NCBI GenBank assembly: GCA_021397835.1
Contig: JAJFZO010000566.1
Span: 6,882,001 to 6,946,000 of the forward strand
Length of the DNA: 64,000 bases
Direction of reading: 5' to 3'
Origin: Moringa oleifera
Lineage: Eukaryota > Streptophyta > Magnoliopsida > Brassicales > Moringaceae
Made by a program: the position numbers and the translations under genes. Below the pieces are notes generated by a model that was given only the letters and a program-made list of their open reading frames with translations, did no database searches and was not told the DNA's origin. Shown piece after piece: positions 11,013 to 23,046 of this stretch. The first letter of the stretch is position 1. Every line of letters begins with the position of its first letter.

Positions 11013-12449
11013 GTTCATTTTTTGAAAATAAAAAATTGGGTAAAGACTTAAGACACCTAATTTTTCCCCACGGCTTGGGAACTTCCGCCTTTTTGCTCTC
11101 TTCACTTGTTTTTCTTCAATTTTTATCTCTCTTTTTTGGTCTTATGCAGCAAGACTGTAGTGTTGTAAACAACGTGATCTTGGGGGGAAACTGAATAATT
11201 TCTGTATGTTTCACTTAACAACAGTTAATGATGCTTTGAGAAATCTAAAGGATCAATTTTAATGATGACCTTAACTAAATAATAATAATAACAATAAGTA
11301 AATAAATATAAATGGTTTCGTTCTAATAGCGAAATCAGCTTTAAAAATGGAAAGCTCTACTATAAGGACGACATCAACTTTGAAAAATCGAAAATCGCTT
11401 TAAGGATGGTCATTTTATAATTTAAAGGTTTTGTCCACTAATGATTGTATTAGAAAATTTGAAGAGTTTTTGTCCATCGACAACTATTTTGATCAAGAGT
11501 TTCGTCCATTGACAACTATTCTAAGAACTTGAAAAGATTTTCCACTCATAATTATTTTTAAAAAAATCTAAAGAATTTTCTTTACTGAAAAATAGTCACT
11601 GATAACTATCTTTAATAATAAAAAAATCATTGACAATTGTGAGAATTATGGTTTTTTATAAAAAAATGAGGAAACTAAATGATCTATCTAAGAGATTGTT
11701 TATGCCTTCATTAATAAGCTTATCTCACTTTTTTCAAGATAAAGTATGTGAAATGCATCATGTATGCATGTTTATGCAATTCAATAATCGATATTCTCTC
11801 CCTTTTTAGATCGTCTTTCTTCTTGTTTTCCTTTTTCCTCTTTTTTTTTTCTCTCCCCCTTTGTTTCTTTTCTTTTTCTTGTTTTCAAACAAGAGCAATC
11901 ATTTTTCAGTCATTTTATCATAAAGTTTTAACCAACATGTAAACTTATTCTTTTTTGAGGTTGATCACATCGACCACTTTGATCTTGATAATAACTTTAA
12001 GTTTATTATCCCTTTGACATTGGTGAATCTAAATGTTCCCTGCAAATCAAATTTTTTTCATATTTTCAACTCCACTAGACACTCTTTCATCGAATCATAT
12101 TTGCAATGGCAATTCGGATATCTTTTAGGAATTTTTTATGATGAAAAGATATCTGGTTAAGAATGTAATTAAGTAACTAAATAGGAAATATTTGAAATGA
12201 ATTTTATGATAAATTGGATCAAGAGTCACGATGATCGACAATAAGGCCTAATATAAAGAACAACAAACATTTCAATGCTATTTATCTATCCAAATCTCAC
12301 CTGAAGAGCTATCTTCTTTTTGATGATCTTTATCATTTTAAAATAATTTAAACACTAATTTCAATCGAGATCTTCTCGCAAATGTATAACCACTGGTTTT
12401 TTTCTTCTTCCTTTTTTTTTCAATAGGAAATTATTCTAGCACTATTTGT

Positions 12450-14110
12450 TCTTCCCTTGAAGACAAACTACCCCTTTTTAGGCATAATACTTCTTTATAA
12501 TATCTGAATTAATCAGTTTAGGGAGATCATCACTGTCCATTTTAGCTAGGATCAAGGCTTTTCTAGAGAATGCACTGTTCACAACATATGGGCTTCCCAA
12601 TTTGGTGCCCACTTGCCTCAGGGATCTGAAACATTCTCAGGAATCTTCTTCAACACTAAATCAACTTTTCTAAATACGCTTGGGCGTACTCTCTTATTAT
12701 ATGCTTTTTTCATTCTACTTTAGTACAACTGCCCATGGTAAATAGTTTTAAGGTGTTTCTTATCAATCAAGTTTAACTGTTCATATCGAGCTTTGATCCA
12801 CTCTACTTCTTCCAGTTTAGATTCCATGAGCACTCTTAATGAAGGAATTTCAACATCTATGGGCAATACAACTTCCATCCCATATACCAATAAATAAGGA
12901 GTTGCATGCCCTAGTAAAGGCTCATATTGTAGTCCTATAAGCATGTAATGCAAAAGGTAGAATTTCATACTAATCTTTATATATGCTATCATCTTTTGCA
13001 TTATTTTCTTAATGTTTTTATTCAACATTTTTACTGTCATATTCATTTTTAGATGTTAGGTTGCTGAATTATGATGTTAAATCTTAAATTATTCATAAAT
13101 CTCTTTCGTAGTGTTACTATTCAAATTTTGAGCATTATCTGAGATTATTCGCTCTAGCAAGCCATATCGATAAATGATTTCTTTTTTATAAAACGATTAA
13201 CCATATCCTTAGTAACATTAGCAAAAGAACTAGTTTTTTTTACCCATTTCTTGAAGTAATCGATGAATACTAAGGTAAATCCCATGATGTAGGCTTCATA
13301 CATGGCAACATTGTTAGTGGAATTGAAATCTAATTGAGCTATGAATGGATAGTCCTGTTCATCTGGTGACTTTAGGATTGTGCTAATTCCATGCTCTAGA
13401 ATATTCGATGCCCCATCAAAAAACATTTTCCAAGTGTCTAACCTTTCCTCTTTGTCTATAGGCATAATTACCATTAAGTCCTCATTTGAAAAATCAAACC
13501 TTATCGATTGGTAGTTTTCAATAGTATGATCAGCCAAAAAGTCTATTATGGCACTTACTTTGATCGCCTTTTGGGAAACGTATACAAGATCATACCTTGA
13601 CAATACTACTTGCCATCTAGCCAACCTGCTGGGTAACGAAGGTTTTTCAAGCAAGTACCTAATGGGATCATTTGACTTTTCTCTGCTCTATTTCTTTTGC
13701 AGCCCAAGCCAATCTGATCCTTGTTTTCAGGGATATCCAAGGCTAATGCTATCTTTTGCAAATTTCTCCCTAATCCTCTTCCAACTTTGTGCCATTTACA
13801 CCAGGTCTGTGCCAATTGGAATTTCATATTTTTATAGATGTGGGGCTCCCACACCTATGTGTGTTTAGTAGAATTCACAAATTCTAATGATTTGAATGAA
13901 TAATCTTTAGTGTTTTTTAGAGCCTCAACATAGGAGTGGTTTGATAAAATTAAAGTTATGATGTCTTCTTCTCCTTTAACAGCTATGAGTTGATTATCCA
14001 CAATCATTTTGACCTACTAGTGTAGGGTCAAAGGCACAACACCCTGCCATATGAATCCAAGGTCTTACAAGCAAGCAATTAAAAAAGGTATTAATGTCCA
14101 CCACTTTGAA
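12450..14110 (-). pseudogene. Decayed pol remnant: protease, part of RNase H, integrase (no reverse transcriptase)
   Basis: Protease C-terminal part near 14080-13700 (LLVRPWIHMAG, then KNMKFQLAQTWCKWHKVG, a G-rich patch GRGLGRN). RNase H connection and N-terminal half at 13654-13290 (LARWQVVLSRYDLVYVSQKA, DFLADHTIENY, WKMFFDGASN, NNVAMYEAYIM). Integrase core begins near 13280 (VFIDYFKKWV, with the first catalytic Asp) and continues to 12720 (ATPYLLVYGMEVVLPIDVEI, RVLMESKLEEVEWIKARYEQ), with the C-terminal integrase region readable to about 12450 (KWAPNWEAHM). The whole reverse transcriptase, the second half of RNase H and the integrase zinc finger are missing. Frameshifts and stops interrupt the rest. 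Confidence 0.88.
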
Positions 14111-14169
14111 TTCAATGTTGTTAGTGTACGAATGGCTTTAATTTTTCAATCGGGGCTATCAATGATCCT

Positions 14170-15815
14170 TTTTCTATTGTTTTTAAATCTCGGTTACCCA
14201 TGCGTTAGTAGTGGATTATTACCCATATTTGGGCTAGGGTCTATATGAAACCTCAAGGCCCCATGATCAATTAAAGATTGGCCTTGTACTTAAATGCTAT
14301 GCAATCCTCTATATTGTGCCTAGTCGCTCCACTGTGGCAAGCACAAGTCACCTCTGGGTTGTATCACTTGGGATATGGAGGTTGTATCGATTTCAAAAAT
14401 GTTGGGGGCTACTAACCATCCTAATAGTAATTAGGGATACAACTTTGCATATATCGTAGGGATTAATCTTATGAGGTCCGTTGATTTTAGGGTCTTATTG
14501 TTAGGGATTGGGTTGGTTAAGATTTTGGGGAGTAATAGCAAGTGGTAATGCTAATGGTCATTGCTGTGTTGCTAGCCTTGGTAATATATAATGACATTTA
14601 TTGCCAAATAGTAAGGCGAAGGGTAAATAGTCCTTGGAAACTAGTACGAATGAGGTCACGAGTTAAAAAATAGAGGTTGATAAAAAGTTTGTTAACAAAT
14701 ATGGTTTATTTCTCCTTCTCTATTCTTTGTTGTTATAGCTTTATTTGCATTGTTTGAAACCTCTAACCATCCAAGTCTATAGGCATTCTAAAAAATCTCC
14801 CCCTGCCTAACTATCTTGACAAATTTTTCACTTGACATACCAAGTAGCTTCTCATAGAATAGGGGTTTCAAAGTATTGACAAATAATTCTGAAAAATCAT
14901 ATTCAGACAAAGTTGGATAGACTCTTGCTGCAACTTCACACCACCTTCGAGCATATTCTTTGAAGGATTCGTCATTTTTCTTTCACATGTTTTGTAAAGT
15001 AACTCGATGTAGTGCAAGCTCTACCATGTGCTAGTAGTAAGCCATGAAAATAGTGGCTAGGTCTTTCCAAGAATGAATTTTAAAGGCTTCTGAGTTAGTG
15101 TACCAATCTAGCGCTTCTTCTTTCAGGCTATCTTGGAAGCAATGTATAAGCAACTTCTGATTGTCCTTATATCCATGGATCTTACATAAATACATATGAA
15201 TGTGCATGCGTGGGCATTTAGTTCCATCGAATTTTTGAATTCAGGTGCTTTGAACTTTCGCGGTAATATAAGTTCAAGTATTATGCTGAGGTCTGAAATA
15301 TCTAGCCCATGAAATTTACAGGCCTCCTCAAACACTTTCACCTTTTCTACCAACATTTCATGCTTTTACAATAATTCCTTATTGTTGATGTTTTCAGTCC
15401 TTAACTTCTCTATTTCTATTAGGGCATCCAAGTCAAGCACACAGATTGGTTCTCTCACTTTTGGCATGCTATTGTATGCACCGCACCTTTGTTCATGAAC
15501 AAGGGTAAATCCTAGTGGGTAATCAGGTGAAGGATTTCCTTGGTAGGCTATAAAGGACTCATTTCCCTTAGCATGTATATTTTTAGGAGCCTCTTGTTCC
15601 ATAGCAACTCCTTTTTCCTTAACTATTGATTGCATCATCTTCATCATTTAGAGGAATTAGGACTGTATCTCTTCTTGACTACGTGCCATCTTCTCTTGTG
15701 CCTCTTGCTGGTTTTTCATCATCTCGTGTTGAGTTCTTTGCATGTTCTCTAATCTTTCCATCCTAGCTTACTGGTCTTTCATATTAGCTTTTGTTTTCAA
15801 GCGAATTTCGTAGGT
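14170..15815 (-). pseudogene. Decayed gag of the Tat-type element
   Basis: N-terminal coiled coil near 15790-15640 (MERLENMQRTQHEMMKNQQE, QEKMARSQEEIQ), then MMKMMQSIVKEKGVAMEQ and a proline-rich linker at 15647-15366. The capsid-like part is at 15356-14700 (LPRKFKAPEFKNS, SWKDLA-like, EYARRWCEVAARVYPTLSEY-like in a shifted frame, FVKIVRQG-like). A C-terminal cysteine/histidine motif lies near 14350-14280 (CHSGATRHNIEDCIAFKYK), typical of Tat-lineage gag. Several frameshifts and stops separate these pieces. Normal role: capsid formation around the element RNA. Confidence 0.82.
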
Positions 15816-16800
15816 CTTTATAATGAAATGATGCTTAATTTCCTTATATCGTTACCTCAAATCTAATATTTTAGTGTTAGAATAGAATGTATGCATGCAT
15901 TACGGTTAGAATGAATGCAAAAATATTAAGGAATTTGTTAACTTCACAATTTGAAAACAAATATAGATTTTCATTAATTTCATAAAGCATCCATACACAT
16001 GGTCAATATCTAACACTGAGTCCATAATTAAAGACATAACCTTGGACCATTGACATTAGCTTGCATGAGTGAAACTTCTATGATTACCGATACTTTATGA
16101 ATTTAACAAAAGTTTATCACTTGTTTTCAAGCTTGCGAAAGTAATAATTCTCCTGATGATATGTCATGCAACTATAAAGTAGAAGAACAAACATTAAGCA
16201 AGGAGTTAATATCACAATAGGATAAAAATATTAAAAAACATTCATATACAAAACATGACTCTCTTTGTGTCTTAAAGTTTTTTTTTTTTTTATGACTAGA
16301 TATGGCCCTATCTTATTCTTAATTCCATAGGCTTGCCATATGCTAGGCTTTGAGAAATTGATTGATTTTCTATAGGTTCTCAGATTGCTCCTCATTAGAT
16401 TAGTAAGGCACCCCAAAATACTGCTATTATTACTACGAAAGCATTAACTTCTTGAAAATGATAAAGTATTTCAAGTTCAATCTGAGTGAGAATATTTCGC
16501 TAGCCCATGCAGAAGCAAAGTGCTTCTCAAGAGCATAGTTTACTCTATTCCCTCCTAAAGGGTAAAGCTCGATCGAGAGCTTATGTCATGCAGGTGATGT
16601 GTGTATAGGAAGTGCGTATGTAATAAAACAATTTAGGTGACAATATATAATGTAAAGTATATGTGCAAAACAAGTGGAAAATTAATCAAATAGTAATTTT
16701 AAATGCCACTAATGTGAAATAAGAGGGAACCAAGATTAAACTTCAATTCTCAAAATCAAAAAGTAATCCATAATCAATTTTAGCTCGACTCTCTAAATGC

Positions 16801-16817
16801 TCCTAGTGGAGTCACCA
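16801..16817 (-). promoter_or_regulatory. Primer-binding site of the Tat-type element
   Basis: In element sense, three bases after the end of the 5' LTR, the sequence is TGGTGACTCCACTAGGA. It begins with the usual TGG and sits where the tRNA 3' end pairs to prime minus-strand DNA synthesis. The tRNA species (possibly tRNA-Arg, as in Ogre-type elements) is inferred, not tested. Confidence 0.7.
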
Positions 16818-18958
16818 AGCTATCACAACCTATCTTTGACCAAGGTTGAATTCTTGAAGCGGCTTAAAAAAATGTAATATTTTGAGTGATTTTCTTTCGA
16901 AAAGATTTTTAAAAATAAAAAAAAAGGGAGTCGCCACCAATTCTTTTTATGGTGTGATTGGACATTGAAATTCGTTTGTTTTGAAAAAATAAATAAGGCA
17001 ATATTTGTCTTTTGAGATTAAAAATATGGGCTCGAGAGTCAATTATGCGTTGGGAAGGATTACCACCCCATGAAACCCAAAAATTGGTACCAATTGATCA
17101 TGGTTATTTTTTGATTTTGAAACTGATTTGATTTTTACAATTAATTCTCAAAAATATGTTCGAAAAAAAAATGTACATGATATGAAAACAAGTGAAATTT
17201 TAATGTTTTAGGGAATATAAAGGTTTAACACTTGTTTTACCTTTAATTCTTGAAATTATTTTATAAGAGAAGATGTAGAGGTTTTGCTCTTACTTAACCT
17301 CTAATCTTAAAACATTTTTTAATGATAAAAATACAGAGGTCTCACTCTTGTTCAACCCCTAATCCTCAATTTTGTTGTGATTTATGTGAATTCAACAAAA
17401 TTTTAATGCACATGCATTGCCATATTATGTATAACGTATAAATAATTTTGAAATCTCATAACCCTAACGCAAGCAAATAGTTAATATTTGATATTTTAAA
17501 TATAGGTCTTAAATTCAACTTTTATAATTTCATTAGGGTCATATACACAAAATATTTTAGAGAATACAAAGATTTTTCTCTTAGATTTTTTTATAAATAT
17601 ATTTATAAATATGAAAATCCTCTCTTAAAATCTTTTCACATTTCTCAAGAAAATATTTTATATTAGAGAGTGTGAAAATTTCTCCTGAGATTCTTTTATA
17701 TTTTCTCAAAAATGTCAAATAAATATTTTAAAAATTAATTTTAGATTAAGAAATATAAAAACTACTCTTTTGAGATTTTTCATACTCCTCAAAACTTGAA
17801 ACACTTATATTTTAGAATAATTTTTTTGTTATTAGGGAATATGGAAACCTCTCTTTCGAGATTTTTTTTCGCATCTTTCAAAATATTAAGTAGTTTTTTA
17901 TTTTAAAATATAGAAAACCTATCTCTTCAGATTTTTTTTATATCTTTTAAAAATAGGAAATATATATTTTTATTTATTTTTACTTTTGAAAAGATAATTC
18001 TTACATAAGAAATATAAAAATTTCTCTCTTGAGATTTTTTATAGTTCTCAAAAGCTTAAAACATATATTATTATTTTTAAAATAATTCTTTATCAAAATA
18101 ACTCTCTTAGATGATTTTATGCTCTCAAAAATTTAAAATATTTTTATTTTAATTTTTTAAAAATTAAAATAACATCAAAGTGATTTTATTTTTTTTTTTG
18201 AAAATATAGTTAAAATTGAGTAAAAAAAGAATAAAAATAAACTTAATTTATCTAATAATTTTATATTATGAACAATCTAAATTTATTATTTTAAAACAAC
18301 CTTAATATCTTAAAGTTACCAATCTTTCTCTTTTTTCTTCTTTTTTTTTTCCTTTTTTGTTCTTTCAAGCAAATTTCATGTATTCAATCATGAAAGCATA
18401 TACTACCTTCCCAACCACTCTTTCTTCGTTTTCTTTTTTAGATTATATATCATATTCCTTCCATTTTTTATTAAATTACATTTTTTTGCTCATTACTTTC
18501 ACACACAATCTATTCTTTTACTTAATTTTTCATGTATTCAACATGAAAGTATAGAAAAAATTATGTATATTGTAAATAGAGGAATATAAATATATCAATG
18601 TACAAGGTAAATAAAAATACAAGTGGGAATAACATGAAGATAAGTAAGAAGATACACGTGTGCAAGAGGAGTAAAAATATATATATAATAATAATAATAG
18701 TAACAATTAAATAAATAATTGAAAGAAAATATTATTAAAAAAAAGTAATGATAAAATCATAAAAAAAAAAGGTTTCCTTGTTCTTCAAGAGGAAGTAATA
18801 TTTGAAAATTTCTCCTCCAAATCTCTCCTTACCAGAGAAAATCTCTCCAACTCGTTTTACATTACTATTTTCCCCTTTTATAACTTTCTCCAAACTCTAT
18901 AAATTTCTTAACATTTTCTCCTCCGCACTCCCTCTCCAAAAATCTACCCCTATAAGCT

Positions 18959-18994
18959 CTTGGCCAAGGTGAGTATTTATAGACCTTGGCCAAG
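18959..18994 (-). promoter_or_regulatory. LTR core promoter: TATA box between two CTTGGCCAAG palindromes (right, 5' LTR)
   Basis: CTTGGCCAAG at 18959-18968 and 18985-18994 bracket TATTTATAGA at 18974-18983. This copy is in the 5' LTR and would have driven the element. Both palindromes are unchanged although the surrounding LTR has diverged. Confidence 0.6.
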
Positions 18995-19009
18995 CCTCTA
19001 TTTAATGTA

Positions 19010-19072
19010 GCAATAAGTAGCCTTGGTAGCATTATAGAATTAGCAGCATTGCAGCATTGCAGTATTGCTGCA
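19010..19072. repeat. GCAGCATT-type short tandem repeats (right LTR)
   Basis: About four degenerate units (GTAGCATTATAGAATTAGCA, GCATTGCAGCATTGCAGTATT). It is the shorter counterpart of 10860-10975, in U3 upstream of the TATA block in element sense. Confidence 0.7.
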
Positions 19073-19087
19073 AAATGGGTGTCTACA

Positions 19088-19092
19088 CTATA
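19088..19092. repeat. Right target-site duplication CTATA
   Basis: Identical to 8624-8628 and directly after the closing CA of the right LTR. Confidence 0.93.
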
Positions 19093-19904
19093 AATAAGAA
19101 ATATTGTTGTGTCAAGATGAGAAAAATCATGTTGACAGATGTGAAATTAATGACCGAAGAATGAAAATATAATGTGTATTGCAACTTGTGAAATACATCT
19201 CAAACCTAGAACCAAAGTATTTGATATGAAAACCACCACAAGAAGAATTAGTAAACAATATAAGTCTTCAACTAATGAATATTTTGTCATGCCATATGTG
19301 ACTATTAATCCCACAAGGACAATATATGAAACTAAAGATGACATTCAAGAACTTCGATAACTCATCTAAGACAATGGCTTCAACCTTATTCTTGTGTAGT
19401 ATTTCACACTGCCATAACTTAATACCAGAATAAGACTGTGCAATGGCCACTAAGACATCAAGCATGAACCAATGTAATAAAAAAATTTGATTTTATGTAC
19501 AATGTGATGAGCTTCGAAAAAGGGATATTCTTCAGATTATTTCGGATGTATGGTGCAATACTAGTTCATAACATTTTATTTTTAGCTATAAATAGTAATT
19601 AGATGTCTAATGTAGTATAATTGATCAAGATGGTAACTAATACAATAGGAGGAAACTTCCATAGAGTTTCATCACTTTAACAGTGATGTAACACTGGTTT
19701 GTTGCACAAAATAGGTTGCAGCTATTTAAGAAATTTGAAGTTTAATTTTCAGTAGAAATCTATCTTATCTATCTTTATTATCTCCACAAGCTACCAAGTA
19801 ATTTAGTGAAGATTCCTTATTATATCTCAATTACACAGTGGATATTAATAATTTCCTTCTCAATTAGCTCAAAGGCTTTAGGATTTACTCTAAAACTCAC
19901 ATTA
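19093..19904. other. AT-rich stretch between the retrotransposon and the CACTA element
   Basis: No gene recognised. Both strands have short open frames at 19147-19465 (minus: LDVLVAIAQSYSGIKLWQ), but none matches a family I can name. This is the right-hand continuation of the DNA into which the Tat-type element inserted. Confidence 0.5.
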
Positions 19905-19939
19905 CACACAACTTTAGTACAACAATTGATAACCATTCT

Positions 19940-20165
19940 CTCATTAAAGGCCCCCGTTTTCAATGACAGCTATAATAGAATTGTCATTAAAGGCCATAAT
20001 TTTTAATGACAGTTCTGATAGAACTATCGTTAAAGGCCCTTTTTAACAATAGTTATAATAGAACTATCATTAAAAGGGACCTTTTTAACGACAGTTATAC
20101 TAAAACTATCTTTGAAAGGTCCCCCTTCAATGATAGTTCTAACAGAACTATCATTAAAGGTATTT
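19940..20165. repeat. Left subterminal hairpin array of the PDF1-carrying CACTA element
   Basis: About four to five copies of a ~50-bp unit, each a short inverted repeat: AATGACAGTTCTGATAGAAC followed by TATCGTTAAAGGCCC and variants. Each unit could fold into a hairpin. Confidence 0.85.
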
Positions 20166-20891
20166 TTTTATTAATTTCAAAATAAATATACAATTTTTGC
20201 AAATAAACAAGTATAATATAATCGTGAGAGTTTGCTATGGATAGAATGAGAAAAAAATACAAAACTAAATGCAGCAACATCATACCTTACCAAATGGACC
20301 GCAAGAAGTCCAGTAGAATATGTCTTCAACATTTCAGAATCTGAGGTCTTTCTCCCTACATCATGTTTCAAGTTACAATCTTCACAGGAGAACCTGGTAG
20401 TCTCATCCATAACCTAACCTTTTATGTTCTCCAAAATAGCTTCTTCAACCACATAAGGATACTGGTCCAATTTACCATCAAGTGATTAAGTACTATACTT
20501 AGTATTTAAAAATAGGGAATTGTTCAATCAAAGAAAAGAAACAACAATCTTACAATCCATGTTAATGAATAGCTCAAAAGAAGCCTTACAGCAGCTGCTA
20601 GGATGGAAGTTAAATATCTAGTTTTAGAAAGGAACTTCAAGAATATCAATTCAAAGAATTCATCATTCTCCTACAGTTTGAAGGGAAAAATGTAATCTAA
20701 ATAAGGAACTGAAGAAAAAGAGATATACGACACTATAAAACTCAAGCATGTCTAAAAAAAAAACACACAAGAAAGTCAAACTGCTTTTCACCCGAACTAG
20801 GTTACAAAGCCATCCAATATTATGTGAGGCACGACCACTATTGGAGGTGTGACCATTCTCTTCTATGTATCTGCAATGGAATTGAGACTTT

Positions 20892-22153
20892 TCAGGCTAA
20901 TTTGGCTTTAAGGCTGCCTTTATTGGCAAGCTTGAAAACTTGAGCCTAAGCTACTACAACTTTGTTGGAAGCAAGTCTTGCAATGAAATTATTCTTCACT
21001 TGTGTGGATGTGAAAAGGAACCTGTTGTTTACCATGGAGTTCAGCTAGGCAGCAGTTCCTTCTTAGTATAGAGTCTCAATCTTATTGTTATAGCTGCTGG
21101 AAAGTGCTTATAGCAGGCTCATGTTTAACCCAAACCTAGGAACACTGCCCACACCAAATGCACTACCTAGTGTTCACCACCAGCCCAATAGACCCCATAT
21201 CAGCCCCAGGTAAGTCCTCTAGTAACTATACGTGAACAATAACGTGATGACTTCATTCTAATTAATTCATGTTTTAAGATTCACCATTTGTTTTTGTTAC
21301 TTACTTGCATGTACTAGTGATTGGTGGGGTTGGAGTAGGGTACAATGGAGGTGAAGAGTAACCAAGGGTGTTTGGGGTTCGTGGATCAGTGCTTATAGTA
21401 GGTGGTTGGTTTATAGTAGTAGGAGGGGTGTCATAGTATCCTTCGCCTCCTAAAGGAGGGTTTAATGGGGTCAAAGGGGTTGGAGTCGATGGTGTAGATG
21501 GGGTTGGAGTTAACAAAGTCAATGGGGTGCTTCAGTTTCCATCTAAAGGTGTTGGTGGTGTAGAGGTGTAGCCTCCACTTAGTAGAGTCCCATCAAAGGG
21601 TGATGTCGATGGTGTAGGGGTGTAACCTCCACTCGACGGAGTCCCATCAAAGGGCGGGGTTAATGGTTTCCACTCGACAGAGTCCCATCAAAAGTCGATG
21701 TCGATGGTGTAGCCTCCATTGGGCAAAGTCTCCTTAGAGGACTGTGTTAGGCTATAACCTCCACCATGAGAAAGTGGTGTCCCTCCATAGCTACCTCCTA
21801 AATGCGTTGACAATGAAGTTCCATGGGACGGTCTTCCATGTGAACCTGCGTTGTATGTCAAAATTAGGTTTTGTTTTTTGGCACAAAAACCATTAAGAAT
21901 CATTGATTTAGATTAACCATTATACTATATTTCACGGCCCAAAACACCTTACTTAAAGCATGCCAAAGTTGACGTAAAGCATGAAAACTCCATAGCTACA
22001 TGCTGCCATAAATTACTAGCAAGAGACACAGAGGGAGAGAGAGACACCTCCATGTGGGCTTCCTGATGAGTAATAGTTCTTCTGGTCTTCAAAGCGAGTC
22101 GACATTACAAGAAGAAGCAGGTTCTAGGAGAACAACCTAGCAGCATCACGCAT
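20892..22153 (-). pseudogene. PDF1: Captured copy of PROTODERMAL FACTOR 1 (PDF1), three exons with introns
   Basis: PDF1 is a proline-rich extracellular protein of the plant epidermis (L1 layer). Exon 1, 22048-22153: damaged signal-peptide region, then RFEDQKNYYSSGSPHGG. Exon 2, 21305-21845: the Pro/Ser/Thr/Gly-rich repeats (GSHGRPSHGTSLSTHLGGSY, SHGGGYS, PTPSTPSTPTPLTPLNPP) ending PTPTPPITSTC. Exon 3, 20892-21225: the conserved C-terminal domain (LGLIWGLLGWW, TLGSAFGVGSVPRFG, EGTAA, LNSMVNNRFLFTSTQVKNNF, ARLASNKVVVA, AQVFKLANKGSLKAKLA, then the stop). Introns keep their borders: GTAAGT donor after exon 2 and TATAG acceptor before exon 3; the split codon restores C-N-Y. Broken by a stop in the signal peptide, a Trp-to-stop after C-N-Y, further stops in exon 3 and frameshifts in exon 2. 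The kept introns show DNA-level capture, not retrotransposition. Confidence 0.88.
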
Positions 22154-22449
22154 ATGATCACAAAAGGGTGAATGCTCATTTTTCTCTCCATTTCTTTCCC
22201 AGTTAAGAAAAACCAAAAGAAAAAGAAGAAGATTGAGATTGAATTAAAAACAGCTAAAAAGAAGAAAGAATTAAAAAGTATGTCTCATATGAGGCATGGT
22301 TTGTCAACTGGGTCACTTTGCCTTCTAATTTTAGATGAAATGAAGAGGTAAAAGAAGGAGAAAAAAAGTGGATCATGGAATCTGATATGATCCTATCTAA
22401 TCAGATAACATGGTAAGTTGAAGAGATAGAAAGGTTTCAGCAGGGCAGC

Positions 22450-23046
22450 ACGGCTAGAACTAGTGTGAAGAGGATGGGATAACCTTCAATGCCAGTTCTA
22501 CAAATCCTTTCATGCTAGTTCTACCACAACTAGCATGAAAAGATATTGAAGGCTAGCATTAGCAGAATTGGCAGAACCAGTGTATCGTCTAGTGTATCCT
22601 CACAACCTTTAAGGGGTCAAAACTAGCATGAAAAGCACGAGATGGCCTTCAATGTTAATTCTGGTAATGCTAGCGTATATATCGTTCATCCCTTGTGATT
22701 AAAGGCCTTTAACACCAGTTCTTCCAGAACTAGCATTAAAGGCCCCAATATAGAACTGGCGTTAAAGGCCCTAGTGCTGTTTTGAAAGATTGAAGGTCTT
22801 TAACACCAGTTCTTTAAGAACTGGTGTTAAAGGCTCTAAAGATTGTCTTTTAATGCCAATTCTTATTTAACTAGCATGAAAGACTAATTTTTAACATCAC
22901 TTTATTATTGACTGACATTAAAGACCTTATTTTTAATGACAGTTTTGGAAGAACTGTCATTAAAAGTGTTAATGAACCTTTTAATGACAGTTCTTTGAAC
23001 AATTATCATTAAATTATTGTCAATTATTACATTTTTTGTAGTAGTG
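22450..23046. repeat. Right subterminal hairpin array and terminus of the PDF1-carrying CACTA element
   Basis: About ten degenerate inverted-repeat units of two related types: ACCAGTTCTTCCAGAACTAG with CATTAAAGGCC, and AATGACAGTTTTGGAAGAAC with TGTCATTAAAA. Towards the end the unit changes from the CCAGTTCT to the GACAGTTCT form, the form found in the left array. It ends ...TTTTTTGTAGTAGTG at 23046. Confidence 0.85.

Larger units (their letters stand above)
8629..19087 (-). mobile_element. Ty3-gypsy (Tat/Ogre-type) LTR retrotransposon, RT-deleted, minus orientation
   Basis: 10.46 kb bounded by TG...CA and flanked by CTATA. Left LTR 8629-10999, right LTR 16821-19087. In element sense (right to left) the order is 5' LTR, primer-binding site, gag, protease, truncated RNase H, integrase, polypurine tract, 3' LTR. 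Long LTRs and the RNase H connection motif LARWQVVLSRYDLVYVSQKA point to the Tat lineage of non-chromodomain Ty3-gypsy elements. Reverse transcriptase is absent: the protease region runs directly into the RNase H connection near 13680, and RNase H is spliced to the integrase core near 13265. It cannot move on its own. The LTRs have diverged visibly, so the insertion is old. Confidence 0.93.
16821..19087 (-). repeat. 5' LTR (right copy) of the Tat-type element
   Basis: 2267 bp, collinear with 8629-10999. Its terminal dinucleotide at 16821 is TA instead of TG (a G-to-A change); the other end is intact (GGGTGTCTACA). It is about 100 bp shorter than the left copy, largely from the reduced microsatellite and reduced GCAGCATT repeats. 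Confidence 0.92.
19905..23046. mobile_element. CACTA-like DNA transposon carrying a copy of PDF1
   Basis: The right end reads, inward from 23046, CACTACTACAAAAAATG, a CACTA-superfamily terminus. Inside both ends lie arrays of short inverted repeats of the type TTTAATGACAGTTCT..AGAACTxTCATTAAAGG (19940-20165 and about 22450-23040), the subterminal repeats such elements use for transposase binding. The left terminus is eroded: the best candidate is the CACACAACTTTAGTACAACA stretch near 19906, which matches the inverted right end only loosely. There is no transposase gene, so it is non-autonomous. The cargo between the arrays is a three-exon PDF1 gene copy in minus orientation. Confidence 0.75.

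Noticed and set aside
13548..13868. Plus-strand open frame of 106 codons
   Set aside because: It is the antisense of the retrotransposon protease/RNase H region, which reads as family-matching protein on the minus strand.
19086..19090. A CACTA string read as the left end of the PDF1-carrying transposon
   Set aside because: The bases are the closing CA of the LTR plus the CTATA target duplication. The following sequence does not match the element's right terminus.
19940..20165. CRISPR-like array (regular short repeats with spacers)
   Set aside because: This is plant nuclear DNA. The units are self-complementary subterminal repeats of a DNA transposon, with a counterpart array at the other end.
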